Virus record (IMG/VR): IMGVR_UViG_3300032240_001380
Span: 1-24,023 of that record
DNA: 24,023 nucleotides
Reading direction: 5' to 3' (one strand)
Source: a virus
Shown here: positions 13,980 to 20,611 of the stretch, piece after piece
Layout: every line of letters begins with the position of its first letter
How positions within the stretch are numbered: the stretch's first letter is position 1
Position numbers and translations under genes: made by a program
The notes under the pieces: generated by a model
Seen by the model: the letters and a program-made list of their open reading frames with translations, nothing else
Told to the model about the DNA's origin: nothing
The model's database searches: none

Positions 13980-14315
13980 ATGTCTAATTTTACTTTTGCC
14001 TGTGCTTCTGTGAATGGTCTTACTCTTAACCAAAAGCGTGAGACTATCAAAGCTCTCCGTGAATCAATCAAGTCCGAAGTTGCTGCTCGTAAGGTTGCTC
14101 GTGAAACTGCTAAGTCACAAAAAGCACTTGCTAAGACTGCTCGTGCTGCTGTGAAGGCCGAGAAAGCCGCTGAGCGTGCTGCTAAGAAAGCTGCTAAGAT
14201 TATCGCCTTAGAAGCGAAGTTGAATGCTTTGAAAAACCCTGTTGGTACTGCTGCTCGCAAAGCCAATAAGAAACCATCGAAAGTATCAGTAACCAAAGTT
14301 GCTGTTGCTGCTTAA
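13980..14315 (+). CDS. Ala/Lys-rich histone H1-like or coiled-coil protein
   Basis: 111 residues from ATG 13980, with an AAAGGAA ribosome site at 13968-13974; TTG 13965 is rejected. After an ordinary N-terminus (SNFTFACASVNGLTLNQKRE) comes a long helical region of alanine and basic residues (KVARETAKSQKALAKTARAA...AAERAAKKAAKI) and a Lys/Pro/Val tail, like bacterial histone H1-type or DNA-compacting proteins. Its codons are mostly GCT and CGT, which together with its own strong promoter suggests high expression. It may coat DNA or RNA; a structural coiled coil is the alternative. Confidence 0.7.
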   Translation: MSNFTFACASVNGLTLNQKRETIKALRESIKSEVAARKVARETAKSQKALAKTARAAVKAEKAAERAAKKAAKIIALEAKLNALKNPVGTAARKANKKPSKVSVTKVAVAA

Positions 14316-14327
14316 TAAAGGAATATA

Positions 14328-14705
14328 ATGAGCGAAGTCTTGACCAGTTGGGAAGAAATGACAGTCCTAGAGCAAATGCAATGCCAATATTGGGACATGT
14401 ATAAGGATGCATATGGTGTCCGACCCCGTGGTATTGATACCTCCAATTGGTCAGAGGCTGAATTCATGGCTGAGTTTGATATGCTCGCCAAGATTATAGA
14501 AGCAGAGTATATTGCTCGTAAAGAAGCAGAAGCACAGGCTATCATTGCGTTTGAGGACCGTGTGCTTAATCTAATGCACACTGGCACCAATCGTGAGCGT
14601 GTTATTGCATGGCTGATGGATGCAGAAGGTGCCAATGGCGACCACGAATATTTTTGCTTTACGCAAGGTCTGCCGTATGGGTATTTTAAGAATATGGAGA
14701 AATAA
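14328..14705 (+). CDS. hypothetical protein, 125 residues
   Basis: 125 residues, with an AAAGGAA ribosome site close to ATG 14328. It reads SWEEMTVLEQMQCQYWDMYK, then AYGVRPRGIDTSNWSEAEF, a long helix rich in Ala/Glu (LAKIIEAEYIARKEAEAQAI) and an aromatic end (FCFTQGLPYGYF). The MTVxEQLxCxYxDMYKDxYGxRPR pattern is, to my memory, widespread in phages and proteobacterial prophages but unassigned. Soluble. It lies downstream of the strong promoter at 13915. Confidence 0.75.
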   Translation: MSEVLTSWEEMTVLEQMQCQYWDMYKDAYGVRPRGIDTSNWSEAEFMAEFDMLAKIIEAEYIARKEAEAQAIIAFEDRVLNLMHTGTNRERVIAWLMDAEGANGDHEYFCFTQGLPYGYFKNMEK

Positions 14706-14706
14706 A

Positions 14707-14853
14707 ATGGGCAAGATGAAAGAACTATTGCTGGAGATTGTAGAAGCCTATGATTACAATGGCTTGACAATTAAGCAAATAAGTGATACCTATGGGATGC
14801 CAGAGGATCAGGTCATAGAGTTACTGAGTGAACACAGCATGACATTCGCTTAG
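14707..14853 (+). CDS. small helix-turn-helix-like protein, 48 residues
   Basis: 48 residues from ATG 14707, one base after the previous stop. NGLTIKQISDTYGMPEDQVI, then ELLSEH has the helix-turn-helix pattern (T-I-x-x-I-x-x-x-Y-G-M-x-x-x-x-V-x-x-L) of small transcription factors or terminase small-subunit-like N-termini. It could bind the repeated promoter elements nearby, but nothing in the sequence proves this. The longer frame from 14620 is an internal extension in the previous gene. Confidence 0.6.
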   Translation: MGKMKELLLEIVEAYDYNGLTIKQISDTYGMPEDQVIELLSEHSMTFA

Positions 14854-14862
14854 GTCAAAAGC

Positions 14863-14982
14863 GTGGTAGGACAGTTGGAAGGAGTCCTCTAGAGCAGGTC
14901 TACTATTGCTCAAGAATCCTTTGCTGTTCTCTCACTAGGACAAAAGCAGAAACCGGACAGAGAACCACAATAAAATTTTTTT
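14863..14982 (+). ncRNA. possible structured RNA in a 160-nt gap
   Basis: No ORF fits 14854-15013. Pairings visible: AGGAC (14868-14872) with GTCCT (14884-14888); GAGCA (14892-14896) with TGCTC (14907-14911); GTTCTCT (14926-14932) with AGAGAAC (14959-14965), which competes with GTGGT (14863-14867) pairing to ACCAC (14964-14968). A run of seven T (14976-14982) follows. No promoter seen directly upstream. It could be an mRNA leader for the gene at 15014 instead. Confidence 0.3.
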
Positions 14983-15013
14983 CGGCCAGGAAACACACAG
15001 GAAAGATGGATAT

Positions 15014-15349
15014 ATGAAACTAGTGCAAAATGTATTAAAGACTCAATATGAGCAGATGCATACTACCTATATGAAAGCGCATAATGAAGAAGTGCGTTCC
15101 CGTATGGAACTCAATAAATTTCAGAGAGAGGTTTCGAGACTGGTCAAATGGTCTCAGGACTCTGGCGTTGTATACCTTTCATACGGACTGGAAGTCTATG
15201 AGGTACATAAGAATAAGAAGAAGCGTGCAAGCGGAGATAATACATTCAAAGTCTTAAAGGCGAAAAGAGTGATTTGTAATGAATACTGGAGAGATATGGA
15301 TTCTCTCCGTGTTGATATTGTGTTTGATAACTTAGGTGAATATAAATGA
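15014..15349 (+). CDS. hypothetical protein, 111 residues
   Basis: 111 residues with an AGGAAAG site upstream of ATG 15014. The N-terminal 45 residues form a charged helix (YMKAHNEEVRSRMELNKFQR), followed by a small beta-rich region (GVVYLSYGLEVYEVHKNKKK... VLKAKRVICNEYW). Basic overall; possibly nucleic-acid binding. The stop overlaps the next ATG (ATGA at 15346). No family recognised. Confidence 0.65.
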   Translation: MKLVQNVLKTQYEQMHTTYMKAHNEEVRSRMELNKFQREVSRLVKWSQDSGVVYLSYGLEVYEVHKNKKKRASGDNTFKVLKAKRVICNEYWRDMDSLRVDIVFDNLGEYK

Positions 15350-15501
15350 GTAAATGGAATTTCGTAATTAAAGAACTAAAAGCACTCCAGCAGGAGACGC
15401 CAGATACACAGGTTATCGTAGAAGCGTATGTTGAGTGGGTATTATTAAACGGATATAAAATTTCAAAGAAGGAAACTTTCAATGCCAAAAGTGGTAATTA
15501 A
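15346..15501 (+). CDS. hypothetical protein, 51 residues
   Basis: A 51-codon ORF starting in an ATGA overlap and ending 20 nt inside the next gene. Helical (WNFVIKELKALQQE, then VIVEAYVEWVLLNGYKISKK). The large 3' overlap is unusual for the window, but the exact 5' coupling argues that it is translated. Function unknown. Confidence 0.55.
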   Translation: MSKWNFVIKELKALQQETPDTQVIVEAYVEWVLLNGYKISKKETFNAKSGN

Positions 15502-15763
15502 TACATGTTATGGCGGATTCGGTTTATCTGAGTCCTCTCTAACCGAATATAAGAAGCGTAGAGATACAACAGAGGATATCTGGCATTGGGACATTCCACG
15601 GGATTGCCCTCACCTTGTCGCAATGGTCGAAGAAGGTGGTACGGATGTAAACGGACAATTTTCGGATCTAAAAGTCGTGAATGTTCCTGATGATGCCAAT
15701 TGGTACATCGAGGAATACGATGGCATAGAGCATGTCGCCGAAAGACACAGGACTTGGAGTTAA
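15482..15763 (+). CDS. conserved-type phage protein, 93 residues
   Basis: 93 residues, ATG 15482 after an AGAAGGAAA ribosome site. Reads VVINTCYGGFGLSESSLTEY, then IPRDCPHLVAMVEE, a KVVNVPDD strand and WYIEEYDGIEHVAERHRTWS. The 'INxCYGGFGLS...IxExDGxEHVAExHRTW' architecture is, to my memory, carried by many unrelated tailed phages with no assigned biochemical role. It is full length here. Soluble alpha/beta. Its broad conservation suggests a general host-interaction or regulatory job, which is inference. Confidence 0.8.
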   Translation: MPKVVINTCYGGFGLSESSLTEYKKRRDTTEDIWHWDIPRDCPHLVAMVEEGGTDVNGQFSDLKVVNVPDDANWYIEEYDGIEHVAERHRTWS

Positions 15764-15764
15764 T

Positions 15765-15986
15765 ATGAATGAATTGATATCGAAACTATTTAAACAATCT
15801 GGTGGTAGTATAGAAATCGAGAATGGTAACTTCTGGACTTATACTACGGAAAACTATGACCCTGAGTTATTCGCCACATTGATTGTGCGGGAATGTGTTC
15901 GTGAGTTTGTTCGCAAGCAACCAGTATCCGTAAATGTATCTAATCGTGCCAGGCATGTATTTAAACAATTCGGAGTTGAAGAATGA
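15765..15986 (+). CDS. hypothetical protein, 73 residues
   Basis: 73 residues from ATG 15765, with a GGAG site at 15755-15758; the longer frame from 15732 is rejected. It contains PELFATLIVRECVREFVRKQ, a helix pattern (FAxLIVRECVxxF) common in small phage proteins, and a basic end (NVSNRARHVFKQFGVEE). Helical and soluble. The stop overlaps the next start as ATGA. No function known. Confidence 0.7.
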   Translation: MNELISKLFKQSGGSIEIENGNFWTYTTENYDPELFATLIVRECVREFVRKQPVSVNVSNRARHVFKQFGVEE

Positions 15987-16240
15987 GTCCAATCGAAATA
16001 ACTGGATTGAATAAGCGCCAACAAATTTTGGCCGATATTATATGGGGAATTGATGATTGGCCTGCGGTCGAAACATTTATTAATTCCTTGTCGAAGCGTG
16101 ATAAAATCGATTGTGAAGGTATTATCGAAATGATGCGTATGTCTCTAGTCGAACAATATGCGGAAGCAATGAAAAAGGAAGGTTTGATTAAAGATGAATA
16201 TGCCGATGCCAAAAGACTAATCGAAAAGGTAAAGCGGTAA
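15983..16240 (+). CDS. hypothetical protein, 85 residues
   Basis: 85 residues starting in an ATGA overlap. All-helical: NKRQQILADIIWGIDDWPAV, ETFINSLSKRDKIDCEGIIE, MMRMSLVEQYAEAMKKEG, then a basic C-terminus. The 'KRQQxLADIIWxxDxWxxVExFI...EMMRMxLVEQY' pattern is familiar from phages of Gram-negative hosts, unassigned. Last gene before the promoter at 16258. Confidence 0.7.
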   Translation: MSPIEITGLNKRQQILADIIWGIDDWPAVETFINSLSKRDKIDCEGIIEMMRMSLVEQYAEAMKKEGLIKDEYADAKRLIEKVKR

Positions 16241-16257
16241 AAGTGATGGACTGGCGC

Positions 16258-16286
16258 TTGACAAACAAATGAATAGCTCATATAAT
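16258..16286 (+). promoter_or_regulatory. consensus sigma70 promoter
   Basis: TTGACA (16258-16263), 17-bp spacer, TATAAT (16281-16286). Perfect consensus but without the ATTCGG extension. It drives the two membrane-protein genes at 16324 and 16464. Confidence 0.88.
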
Positions 16287-16323
16287 AGCGGTGTTCCGTT
16301 TGAGAGTATAGAAAGGTACCTAA

Positions 16324-16467
16324 ATGCTTCGAAGTGTAATTAAAGTAATATTATGGATAGCCGTTGTTGTAACTATCTTTAATGAGATTTACCTGAATGC
16401 CATAATTAATTTGTTAATTCTGGTATTGTTAGAACTCCAAGATATTAAAGAAGGGAAGAAACTATGA
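16324..16467 (+). CDS. small membrane protein, 47 residues
   Basis: A 47-codon ORF 38 nt downstream of a consensus promoter, with an AAAGG site. Almost entirely hydrophobic from residue 5 to 38 (VIKVILWIAVVVTIFNEIYL, then NAIINLLILVLLEL), probably one or two membrane passes, with a short charged tail. Its TGA overlaps the ATG of the next membrane protein, so the two are made together. Confidence 0.7.
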   Translation: MLRSVIKVILWIAVVVTIFNEIYLNAIINLLILVLLELQDIKEGKKL

Positions 16468-16661
16468 AAATAGGATTTTTAGGTCTGTTAGGTATATTGT
16501 TTATCGGTCTGAAGTTGACTGGATTTATTGATTGGTCGTGGGTATGGGTCCTTGCGCCAATATGGTTTAGTTCTGCCATTGTAATCCTTGCCTTAGGCTT
16601 ATTGTTTTTTGCGGAGTATAAAGGCCTCGGTAAAGTAACGATTCGGAAGGCAAAAGACTAG
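16464..16661 (+). CDS. membrane protein, 65 residues ('transmembrane Fragile-X-F'-type)
   Basis: 65 residues with two hydrophobic segments, about 4-20 (GFLGLLGILFIGLKLTG) and 29-50 (VLAPIWFSSAIVILALGLLF), separated by a Trp-rich turn (FIDWSWVW), then a basic tail. The LKLTGxIDWSWxWVxxPxW signature is that of short phage proteins often labelled 'transmembrane Fragile-X-F protein', whose role is unknown. ATGA overlap with the preceding membrane protein. Confidence 0.7.
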   Translation: MKIGFLGLLGILFIGLKLTGFIDWSWVWVLAPIWFSSAIVILALGLLFFAEYKGLGKVTIRKAKD

Positions 16662-16713
16662 GCAGCGCCGGAACCGTTGAAGGTTATGTGTTGTGCCCGA
16701 AATACGGATAAGG

Positions 16714-16742
16714 TTGACAAATGAATGATTATCTGTTATGAT
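16714..16742 (+). promoter_or_regulatory. sigma70 promoter
   Basis: TTGACA (16714-16719), 17-bp spacer, TATGAT (16737-16742). It lies 33 bp before the lipoprotein gene. Confidence 0.75.
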
Positions 16743-16774
16743 GTGTATTATGATTTATATTATGGAGAAAAGTG

Positions 16775-17320
16775 ATGTATAAAAGATTAGCAATTGTTTC
16801 TGCGGTAGTTATGTTAAGTGCCTGTTCGAGTATGCCGTTTAGTGATAAGCGAGTGCAGGCAGAAGATTCGGTTACTGCCGAGTTTATGGGTGGTGACTTG
16901 AAAATCACCTATACAAAAGAAGGTCGATTTGAATCCATGACGGCGGCAGGAACTGCTCGAGTGACTTCTACTCTACCATCCGCAACAGAAGAAGCCTTTA
17001 TCGTGGCGAACCTCCGTGCAAAGCAAAAGGTTGTTGAGTTTATGAAGAATGAATTGGAAGGCGATAAGTTTACCAAGACAGTCTATAACTCATTGCAAGA
17101 AGGTCAGGCCATTAATAATCAGGCCAACAATGAAGTGAATTCAAAGATTGCAGGCGATGTGCAAGAAAATATCAAATCCAAGACTAAGGCAATCCTACAA
17201 GGTGTCTATGTCGAATCAAAGAAGTTTGATACTGCAACCAATACCGTTCGTGTGGTCGTAAAGACTGGTACGAAAGATATTCAGACTGCAAAAGAAATGC
17301 GTATGTTAATGGGTAACTAA
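16775..17320 (+). CDS. lipoprotein, LPP20-like
   Basis: 181 residues from ATG 16775, with a GGAGA site 6 nt away; the GTG at 16772 is one codon earlier and less likely. Lipobox LSAC with Cys17 after a short hydrophobic signal, so it is processed by signal peptidase II and lipid-anchored. The mature part has an AAGTARVTSTLPSATEEAFI-type strand, a long helix (ANLRAKQKVVEFMKNELEGD) and a C-terminal TNTVRVVVKTGT strand, the layout of LPP20/LPOB-type lipoproteins. The stop overlaps the next gene (TAATG), which is also exported, so the two probably form an envelope complex. Confidence 0.8.
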   Translation: MYKRLAIVSAVVMLSACSSMPFSDKRVQAEDSVTAEFMGGDLKITYTKEGRFESMTAAGTARVTSTLPSATEEAFIVANLRAKQKVVEFMKNELEGDKFTKTVYNSLQEGQAINNQANNEVNSKIAGDVQENIKSKTKAILQGVYVESKKFDTATNTVRVVVKTGTKDIQTAKEMRMLMGN

Positions 17321-18285
17321 TGCGAAAACTACTGATAGGATGCCTACTGATGGCATCCACGGCAGTATCAGCACAACCGGCATTTGACCCGTTCTCATTA
17401 CTTACTTTAATCTTTCAAGGTGTCCGATTCTCAATGGAAGAATCTTCACCAAAAGAGATTATTGTTACTTCAAAGGGAACTGGCAAGAACCAACAAGAAG
17501 CCATCGATTCAGCATTGTTTGCAGCCGTTCAAAAGGCAATTGGTGTTCTGGTCGTTTCTGACCAAACTGTTCAAAATGATAAAGTGATTCGTAACCTGGT
17601 CGCCTCATATTCTTCTGGTATTGTCAATGAATACAAAATCAACAAATGTTCAGGCGTACCGACTACATGTGAAGTAACCGCAAAGGTATCTCCATGGAAG
17701 TTTATGCGAAGGTTAGAAGGTGAATCACAAACTATCAAAGTGAACGGAAACGATTTGGCAGCTCAGGCCGCCACCGCCCGTAATACGCTGATACACCGAG
17801 AAAAGATTACACGATATTACATGTCACAAATTCGGCAATCAGGTCTGGATGTGATTGTAAGGAAAATGGAAATCATACCATCAACCGGTAATGATGTGAA
17901 GTTGGTGATTGATTATGAAGTAAAATGGAACAAAGAATTCAAAGACCATATTCTATCCTATCTAAAGAAATTGGAGAAAGATACGGTTCTGAATCAATCT
18001 GAAAATGAACAAGTCTATATTCAATGGGCACCTACGGGTATGTTTGAAAATCGTGTGCGTATCAATACCTATGATAATAATTTCCGCATGATGATGGAAC
18101 ACTACATGTTTGAGCCAGTCAAGGTGAAGTTTAACGAATTGGATTTATGCGTGGAACACCGAATGGACAACAATGTTTTTACAATTGATTGGTACGGGTT
18201 GAGGAGACAAAAAACCATTTATGTCAATCTTGATAAGTTGCGAAATTTACAATCGATTTCCATGCAGATAGGATGCGCTTCCTAG
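17320..18285 (+). CDS. exported protein with FlgT-N/LPP20-like N-terminal domain
   Basis: 321 residues. Residues 1-18 are a signal peptide (RKLLIGCLLMASTAVSAQP). Residues about 46-125 (EIIVTSKGTGKNQQEAIDSA, then LFAAVQKAIGVLV... YKINKC... CEVTAKVSPW) resemble the FlgT N-terminal/LPP20 alpha-beta fold in which an 'A-x-G-x-G' strand is followed by an Ala-rich helix. A longer periplasmic domain with three further Cys follows. Coupled by TAATG to the lipoprotein gene. A host-envelope role, for example at the surface or during adsorption exclusion, is inference. Confidence 0.75.
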   Translation: MRKLLIGCLLMASTAVSAQPAFDPFSLLTLIFQGVRFSMEESSPKEIIVTSKGTGKNQQEAIDSALFAAVQKAIGVLVVSDQTVQNDKVIRNLVASYSSGIVNEYKINKCSGVPTTCEVTAKVSPWKFMRRLEGESQTIKVNGNDLAAQAATARNTLIHREKITRYYMSQIRQSGLDVIVRKMEIIPSTGNDVKLVIDYEVKWNKEFKDHILSYLKKLEKDTVLNQSENEQVYIQWAPTGMFENRVRINTYDNNFRMMMEHYMFEPVKVKFNELDLCVEHRMDNNVFTIDWYGLRRQKTIYVNLDKLRNLQSISMQIGCAS

Positions 18286-18287
18286 AC

Positions 18288-18325
18288 TGTTGCTTTTTAG
18301 CAACACTTGACTAAATTACTCAAGT
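18288..18325 (+). repeat. TGTTGC...GCAACA hairpin plus ACTTGA...TCAAGT dyad, copy 3
   Basis: TGTTGC (18288-18293), TTTTTA loop, GCAACA (18300-18305); then ACTTGA (18305-18310) with TCAAGT (18320-18325). Same order of elements as 13858-13899, again directly upstream of a TTGACAATTCGG promoter. Confidence 0.5.
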
Positions 18326-18331
18326 ATTGAC

Positions 18332-18360
18332 TTGACAATTCGGCAGTTAGCTGATATAAT
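18332..18360 (+). promoter_or_regulatory. sigma70 promoter with TTGACAATTCGGC element
   Basis: TTGACA (18332-18337), 17-bp spacer starting ATTCGGC, TATAAT (18355-18360): full consensus. It drives the small genes from 18391. Confidence 0.9.
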
Positions 18361-18390
18361 ACTTCCATGATAGTTGATAAGGAAACAAAA

Positions 18391-18663
18391 ATGTCTGCAT
18401 TAAAAGAATACACCCTCGAAATTTATAAAGTTGACCGCAGGATTAAAGGTGGTTACAAAAAAGTTGAAGTTATCGATTTTGCGCCTTCAACCAAAGATTT
18501 TATCGACAGCGCCGCTTCTGATTATATGGATAATGGTTACCTCGTTAAAGTTTTTGAAACCTATGTTACCAAAACTAATTTAATTGGTGGTAAAGAATTC
18601 ACCGAGCGTTATGATACACCTCATTATTGCTCACCTTCCTCAGAATCTTATTGGAGTATGTAA
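18391..18663 (+). CDS. hypothetical protein, 90 residues
   Basis: 90 residues from ATG 18391, with AAGGA at 18379-18383 in front. An in-frame ATG at 18367 sits where transcription should start and would add 8 residues. Reads SALKEYTLEIYKVDRRIKGG, a strand-rich N-terminus, a helix (TKDFIDSAASDYMDNGYLVK) and a C-terminal strand (FETYVTKTNLIGGKEFTERY). This looks like a single small alpha/beta domain. First gene after a strong promoter. No family recognised. Confidence 0.7.
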   Translation: MSALKEYTLEIYKVDRRIKGGYKKVEVIDFAPSTKDFIDSAASDYMDNGYLVKVFETYVTKTNLIGGKEFTERYDTPHYCSPSSESYWSM

Positions 18664-18665
18664 TC

Positions 18666-19022
18666 ATGGCATATATGAATCAAGAAAAGAAAGCGGTTAT
18701 TGCCGCCAAGGTTAAACCGATTTTGAAAAAATACAAACTAAAAGGTAGTTTGTCGGTACATAATCATTCGAGTATTACCTTAACCATCAAATCTGGTCCT
18801 ATCGATTTTGGTGGTGATAATATTCAAGTGAATCATTATTGGTTGGATGACCATTATGGCGACCGACCAAAGGCGTTGAAAGCGCTGAAAGAATTAAAAG
18901 ATGCTTTAATGGCGGCGGATTATTATGATGAGTCGGATGCCATGACTGATTATTTTAATACTGCTTATTATTATCATATTAATGTTGGAAAGTGGAATAA
19001 ACCATATGTTGTTTCCGTGTAA
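18666..19022 (+). CDS. conserved-type phage/mobile-element protein, 118 residues
   Basis: 118 residues from ATG 18666, with a GGAG site in the end of the previous gene; the frame from 18627 is too early. Reads MAYMNQEKKAVIAAKVKPIL, KYKLKGSLSVHNHSSITLTI, KSGPIDF, and ends FNTAYYYHINVGKWNKPYVV. The MAYMxQExK...LSVxNHSxIxLTxKSGxIDF...VGKWNKPY architecture recurs, to my memory, in phages and conjugative elements as an unassigned family. Overlaps the next gene by 17 nt. Confidence 0.8.
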   Translation: MAYMNQEKKAVIAAKVKPILKKYKLKGSLSVHNHSSITLTIKSGPIDFGGDNIQVNHYWLDDHYGDRPKALKALKELKDALMAADYYDESDAMTDYFNTAYYYHINVGKWNKPYVVSV

Positions 19023-19224
19023 AGTTAAATGGATTGCAACAGCGGTTACCTTGGTTGGTGCCATGGCGACCGCTTTGCAATATGACCCGCTAAACATTTA
19101 TTTGTTAAATGCGGGTGCAATTTTGTTTTTATGGTGGGCAATCCTGATTAAAGACAAAGCAATGATTACTGTTAATGCTGGTTTATTGGCAACATATATT
19201 TTGGGAATTTTTATAAGGTTGTAA
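19006..19224 (+). CDS. small membrane protein, 72 residues
   Basis: 72 residues from ATG 19006, within the end of the previous gene; TTG 19009 is an alternative. Three hydrophobic segments: about 9-25 (WIATAVTLVGAMATALQ), 31-47 (IYLLNAGAILFLWWAIL) and 52-70 (MITVNAGLLATYILGIF). The VKWIATAxTLxGAxxTAL...NAGAxLxLWW...VNAGLLxxY pattern is like short SemiSWEET/PQ-loop-like half-transporters found in phages, which is only a structural resemblance. An inner-membrane protein of unknown function. Confidence 0.7.
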   Translation: MLFPCKVKWIATAVTLVGAMATALQYDPLNIYLLNAGAILFLWWAILIKDKAMITVNAGLLATYILGIFIRL

Positions 19225-19225
19225 A

Positions 19226-19369
19226 ATGAAAGTGAAAATCAAACCTCGCAATTTGGTTGCGAAGGATTTACGCACTCCTAAATATAGGATGCGTGTTGTT
19301 GCATCCGTAAAAGGATACAACCGCAAATCTGAAAACCAAACATTGCGTAAGGAATTATCGTATGGATGA
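19226..19369 (+). CDS. small basic protein, 47 residues
   Basis: A 47-codon ORF starting 1 nt after the previous stop, with TAAGG upstream. Very basic: KVKIKPRNLVAKDLRTPKYR then MRVVASVKGYNRKSENQ. The 'KPRNLVAKDLRTPKYRxRVV' core is recognisable from other phage genomes without function. Probably nucleic-acid or ribosome binding by charge. Overlaps the next gene by 8 nt. Confidence 0.65.
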   Translation: MKVKIKPRNLVAKDLRTPKYRMRVVASVKGYNRKSENQTLRKELSYG

Positions 19370-19757
19370 AAGACTAAAACCTAGTGAGTATGATGGCATT
19401 TATTTTTTGCCTGGAAATACTGATAATGAGTTGATGCTGAGTTGTTGGGAATTTAAAACGGATTCGGAATTCGCAAACTCAAAACCTTTAGGTGATAGTC
19501 AAATTGGTCACACATACCACATTGCCTTCTTCACTAAAGATGAGGAGGGTCATCCGGTATTTGATGAACATTTTGAAGCGATTTTAGGTGACCCTGAAAC
19601 TTACCTAAAAAATCTGACTGGTTCAGGACTGTATGGGTGTATTATAAAGAAAACCGAAGCATCAGGCAAATGGTTTGAAGAATACCTCAAAAGAGCATTG
19701 AAACATGTTAAGATGAGTAAAATGAAATCGTATGCTGAATCAATTGCAAACACATAG
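19362..19757 (+). CDS. hypothetical protein, 131 residues
   Basis: 131 residues from ATG 19362, with TAAGGAA 8 nt upstream. It reads DERLKPSEYDGIYFLPGNTD, LMLSCWEFKTDSEF, TYHIAFFTKDEEGHPVFDEH, and ends in a basic helix (YLKRALKHVKMSKMKSYAES). Soluble alpha/beta domain, acidic with a basic tail. No family recognised. Followed after 16 nt by the YubB-like gene. Confidence 0.65.
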   Translation: MDERLKPSEYDGIYFLPGNTDNELMLSCWEFKTDSEFANSKPLGDSQIGHTYHIAFFTKDEEGHPVFDEHFEAILGDPETYLKNLTGSGLYGCIIKKTEASGKWFEEYLKRALKHVKMSKMKSYAESIANT

Positions 19758-19773
19758 AAAGTGAGATTATATT

Positions 19774-20607
19774 ATGCCTAATTGGTGTTCTAACAATGCA
19801 GAGTTTAATAATGATGATGTTGCTGAAGTTGCGAGACTAGAAGCACACCTAAAATTCTTAGACGAAAGAGAAAAAGGTGAAACTGCCGAAGCAGGTTTAT
19901 TTGGATATTTTGTACCACGACCGCCTGAGTTTGATGAGGGTGAATCTTGGTACGGGTGGAATATTTCAAATTGGGGAACCAAGTGGGAAGCATCCATCTA
20001 TTCTTGGGAAAGAGTGAATGAAAATTGCATTAAGATTAATTTTGATACTGCATGGGCACCACCTACGATTTTTTATGAGACAATAGCACAAAATACTGAA
20101 TGGTATGTTACTGCTACTTATTGGGAACCTGGTATGGGATTCGTAGGTTCGAATGAAGGCGGTTTCGATGACTGTTATGAGTATTCTAATGCTGATGATA
20201 TTGAAAATATACCCGAAGAATTGGTTGATGAGTATAATCTGCACGACCAATTCGAAGAAGAAGATGAAGAATGGGACGCTGAAGAAGAATTGGAAAAGAT
20301 TGTGAATGATTTTAATGTTGAAGAAGAACCAAAAGGCAGTCAAATTAACACTCCCGAAGGTCGTGAGTGGTTGAAAGGACTGTTACGAAGTGAAAATGTA
20401 AAGGTTACATTCACTAAAAAAGACGGAACCGACCGGGAAATGCTTTGCACATTGGTGAGTGATAAAATCCCAAGTGAAAAAGCACCAAAAAACACCGGGA
20501 AAACTGGTTCAGATGAGGCAATTGCAGTTTTTGACTTGGACAAAACTGAATGGCGCAGTTTCCGTTGGGATTCTGTAAAGAAAATTGAGTTTACACTTGG
20601 AGAATAG
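19774..20607 (+). CDS. YubB/Api92-like (DUF1281) ferredoxin-fold protein fused to an SH3-like (DUF2693-type) domain
   Basis: 277 residues. Residues 1-130: MPNWCSNNAEFNNDDVAEVA... WYGWNISNWGTKWEASIYSW... NFDTAWAPPTIFYETIAQNT... YWEPGMGFVG, the YubB/Api92-like ferredoxin-fold family. Residues about 131-190 are a very acidic linker (HDQFEEEDEEWDAEEELEKI). Residues about 205-277 (NVKVTFTKKDGTDREMLCTL, FDLDKTEWRSFRWDSVKKIE) match the small phage SH3-like domain normally found as a stand-alone gene. The fusion suggests a shared target. Function unknown for both parts. N-terminal assignment firm, C-terminal likely. Confidence 0.82.
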   Translation: MPNWCSNNAEFNNDDVAEVARLEAHLKFLDEREKGETAEAGLFGYFVPRPPEFDEGESWYGWNISNWGTKWEASIYSWERVNENCIKINFDTAWAPPTIFYETIAQNTEWYVTATYWEPGMGFVGSNEGGFDDCYEYSNADDIENIPEELVDEYNLHDQFEEEDEEWDAEEELEKIVNDFNVEEEPKGSQINTPEGREWLKGLLRSENVKVTFTKKDGTDREMLCTLVSDKIPSEKAPKNTGKTGSDEAIAVFDLDKTEWRSFRWDSVKKIEFTLGE

Positions 20608-20611
20608 TAGT

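Noticed and set aside
13976-14296. 106-residue minus-strand ORF
   Set aside because: A mirror of the repetitive Ala/Lys gene, with no ribosome site and no homologous look.
14764-14792. TTGACAATT inside the HTH-like gene as another member of the promoter family
   Set aside because: The bases continue AAG rather than CGG and there is no acceptable -10 at 16-18 bp.
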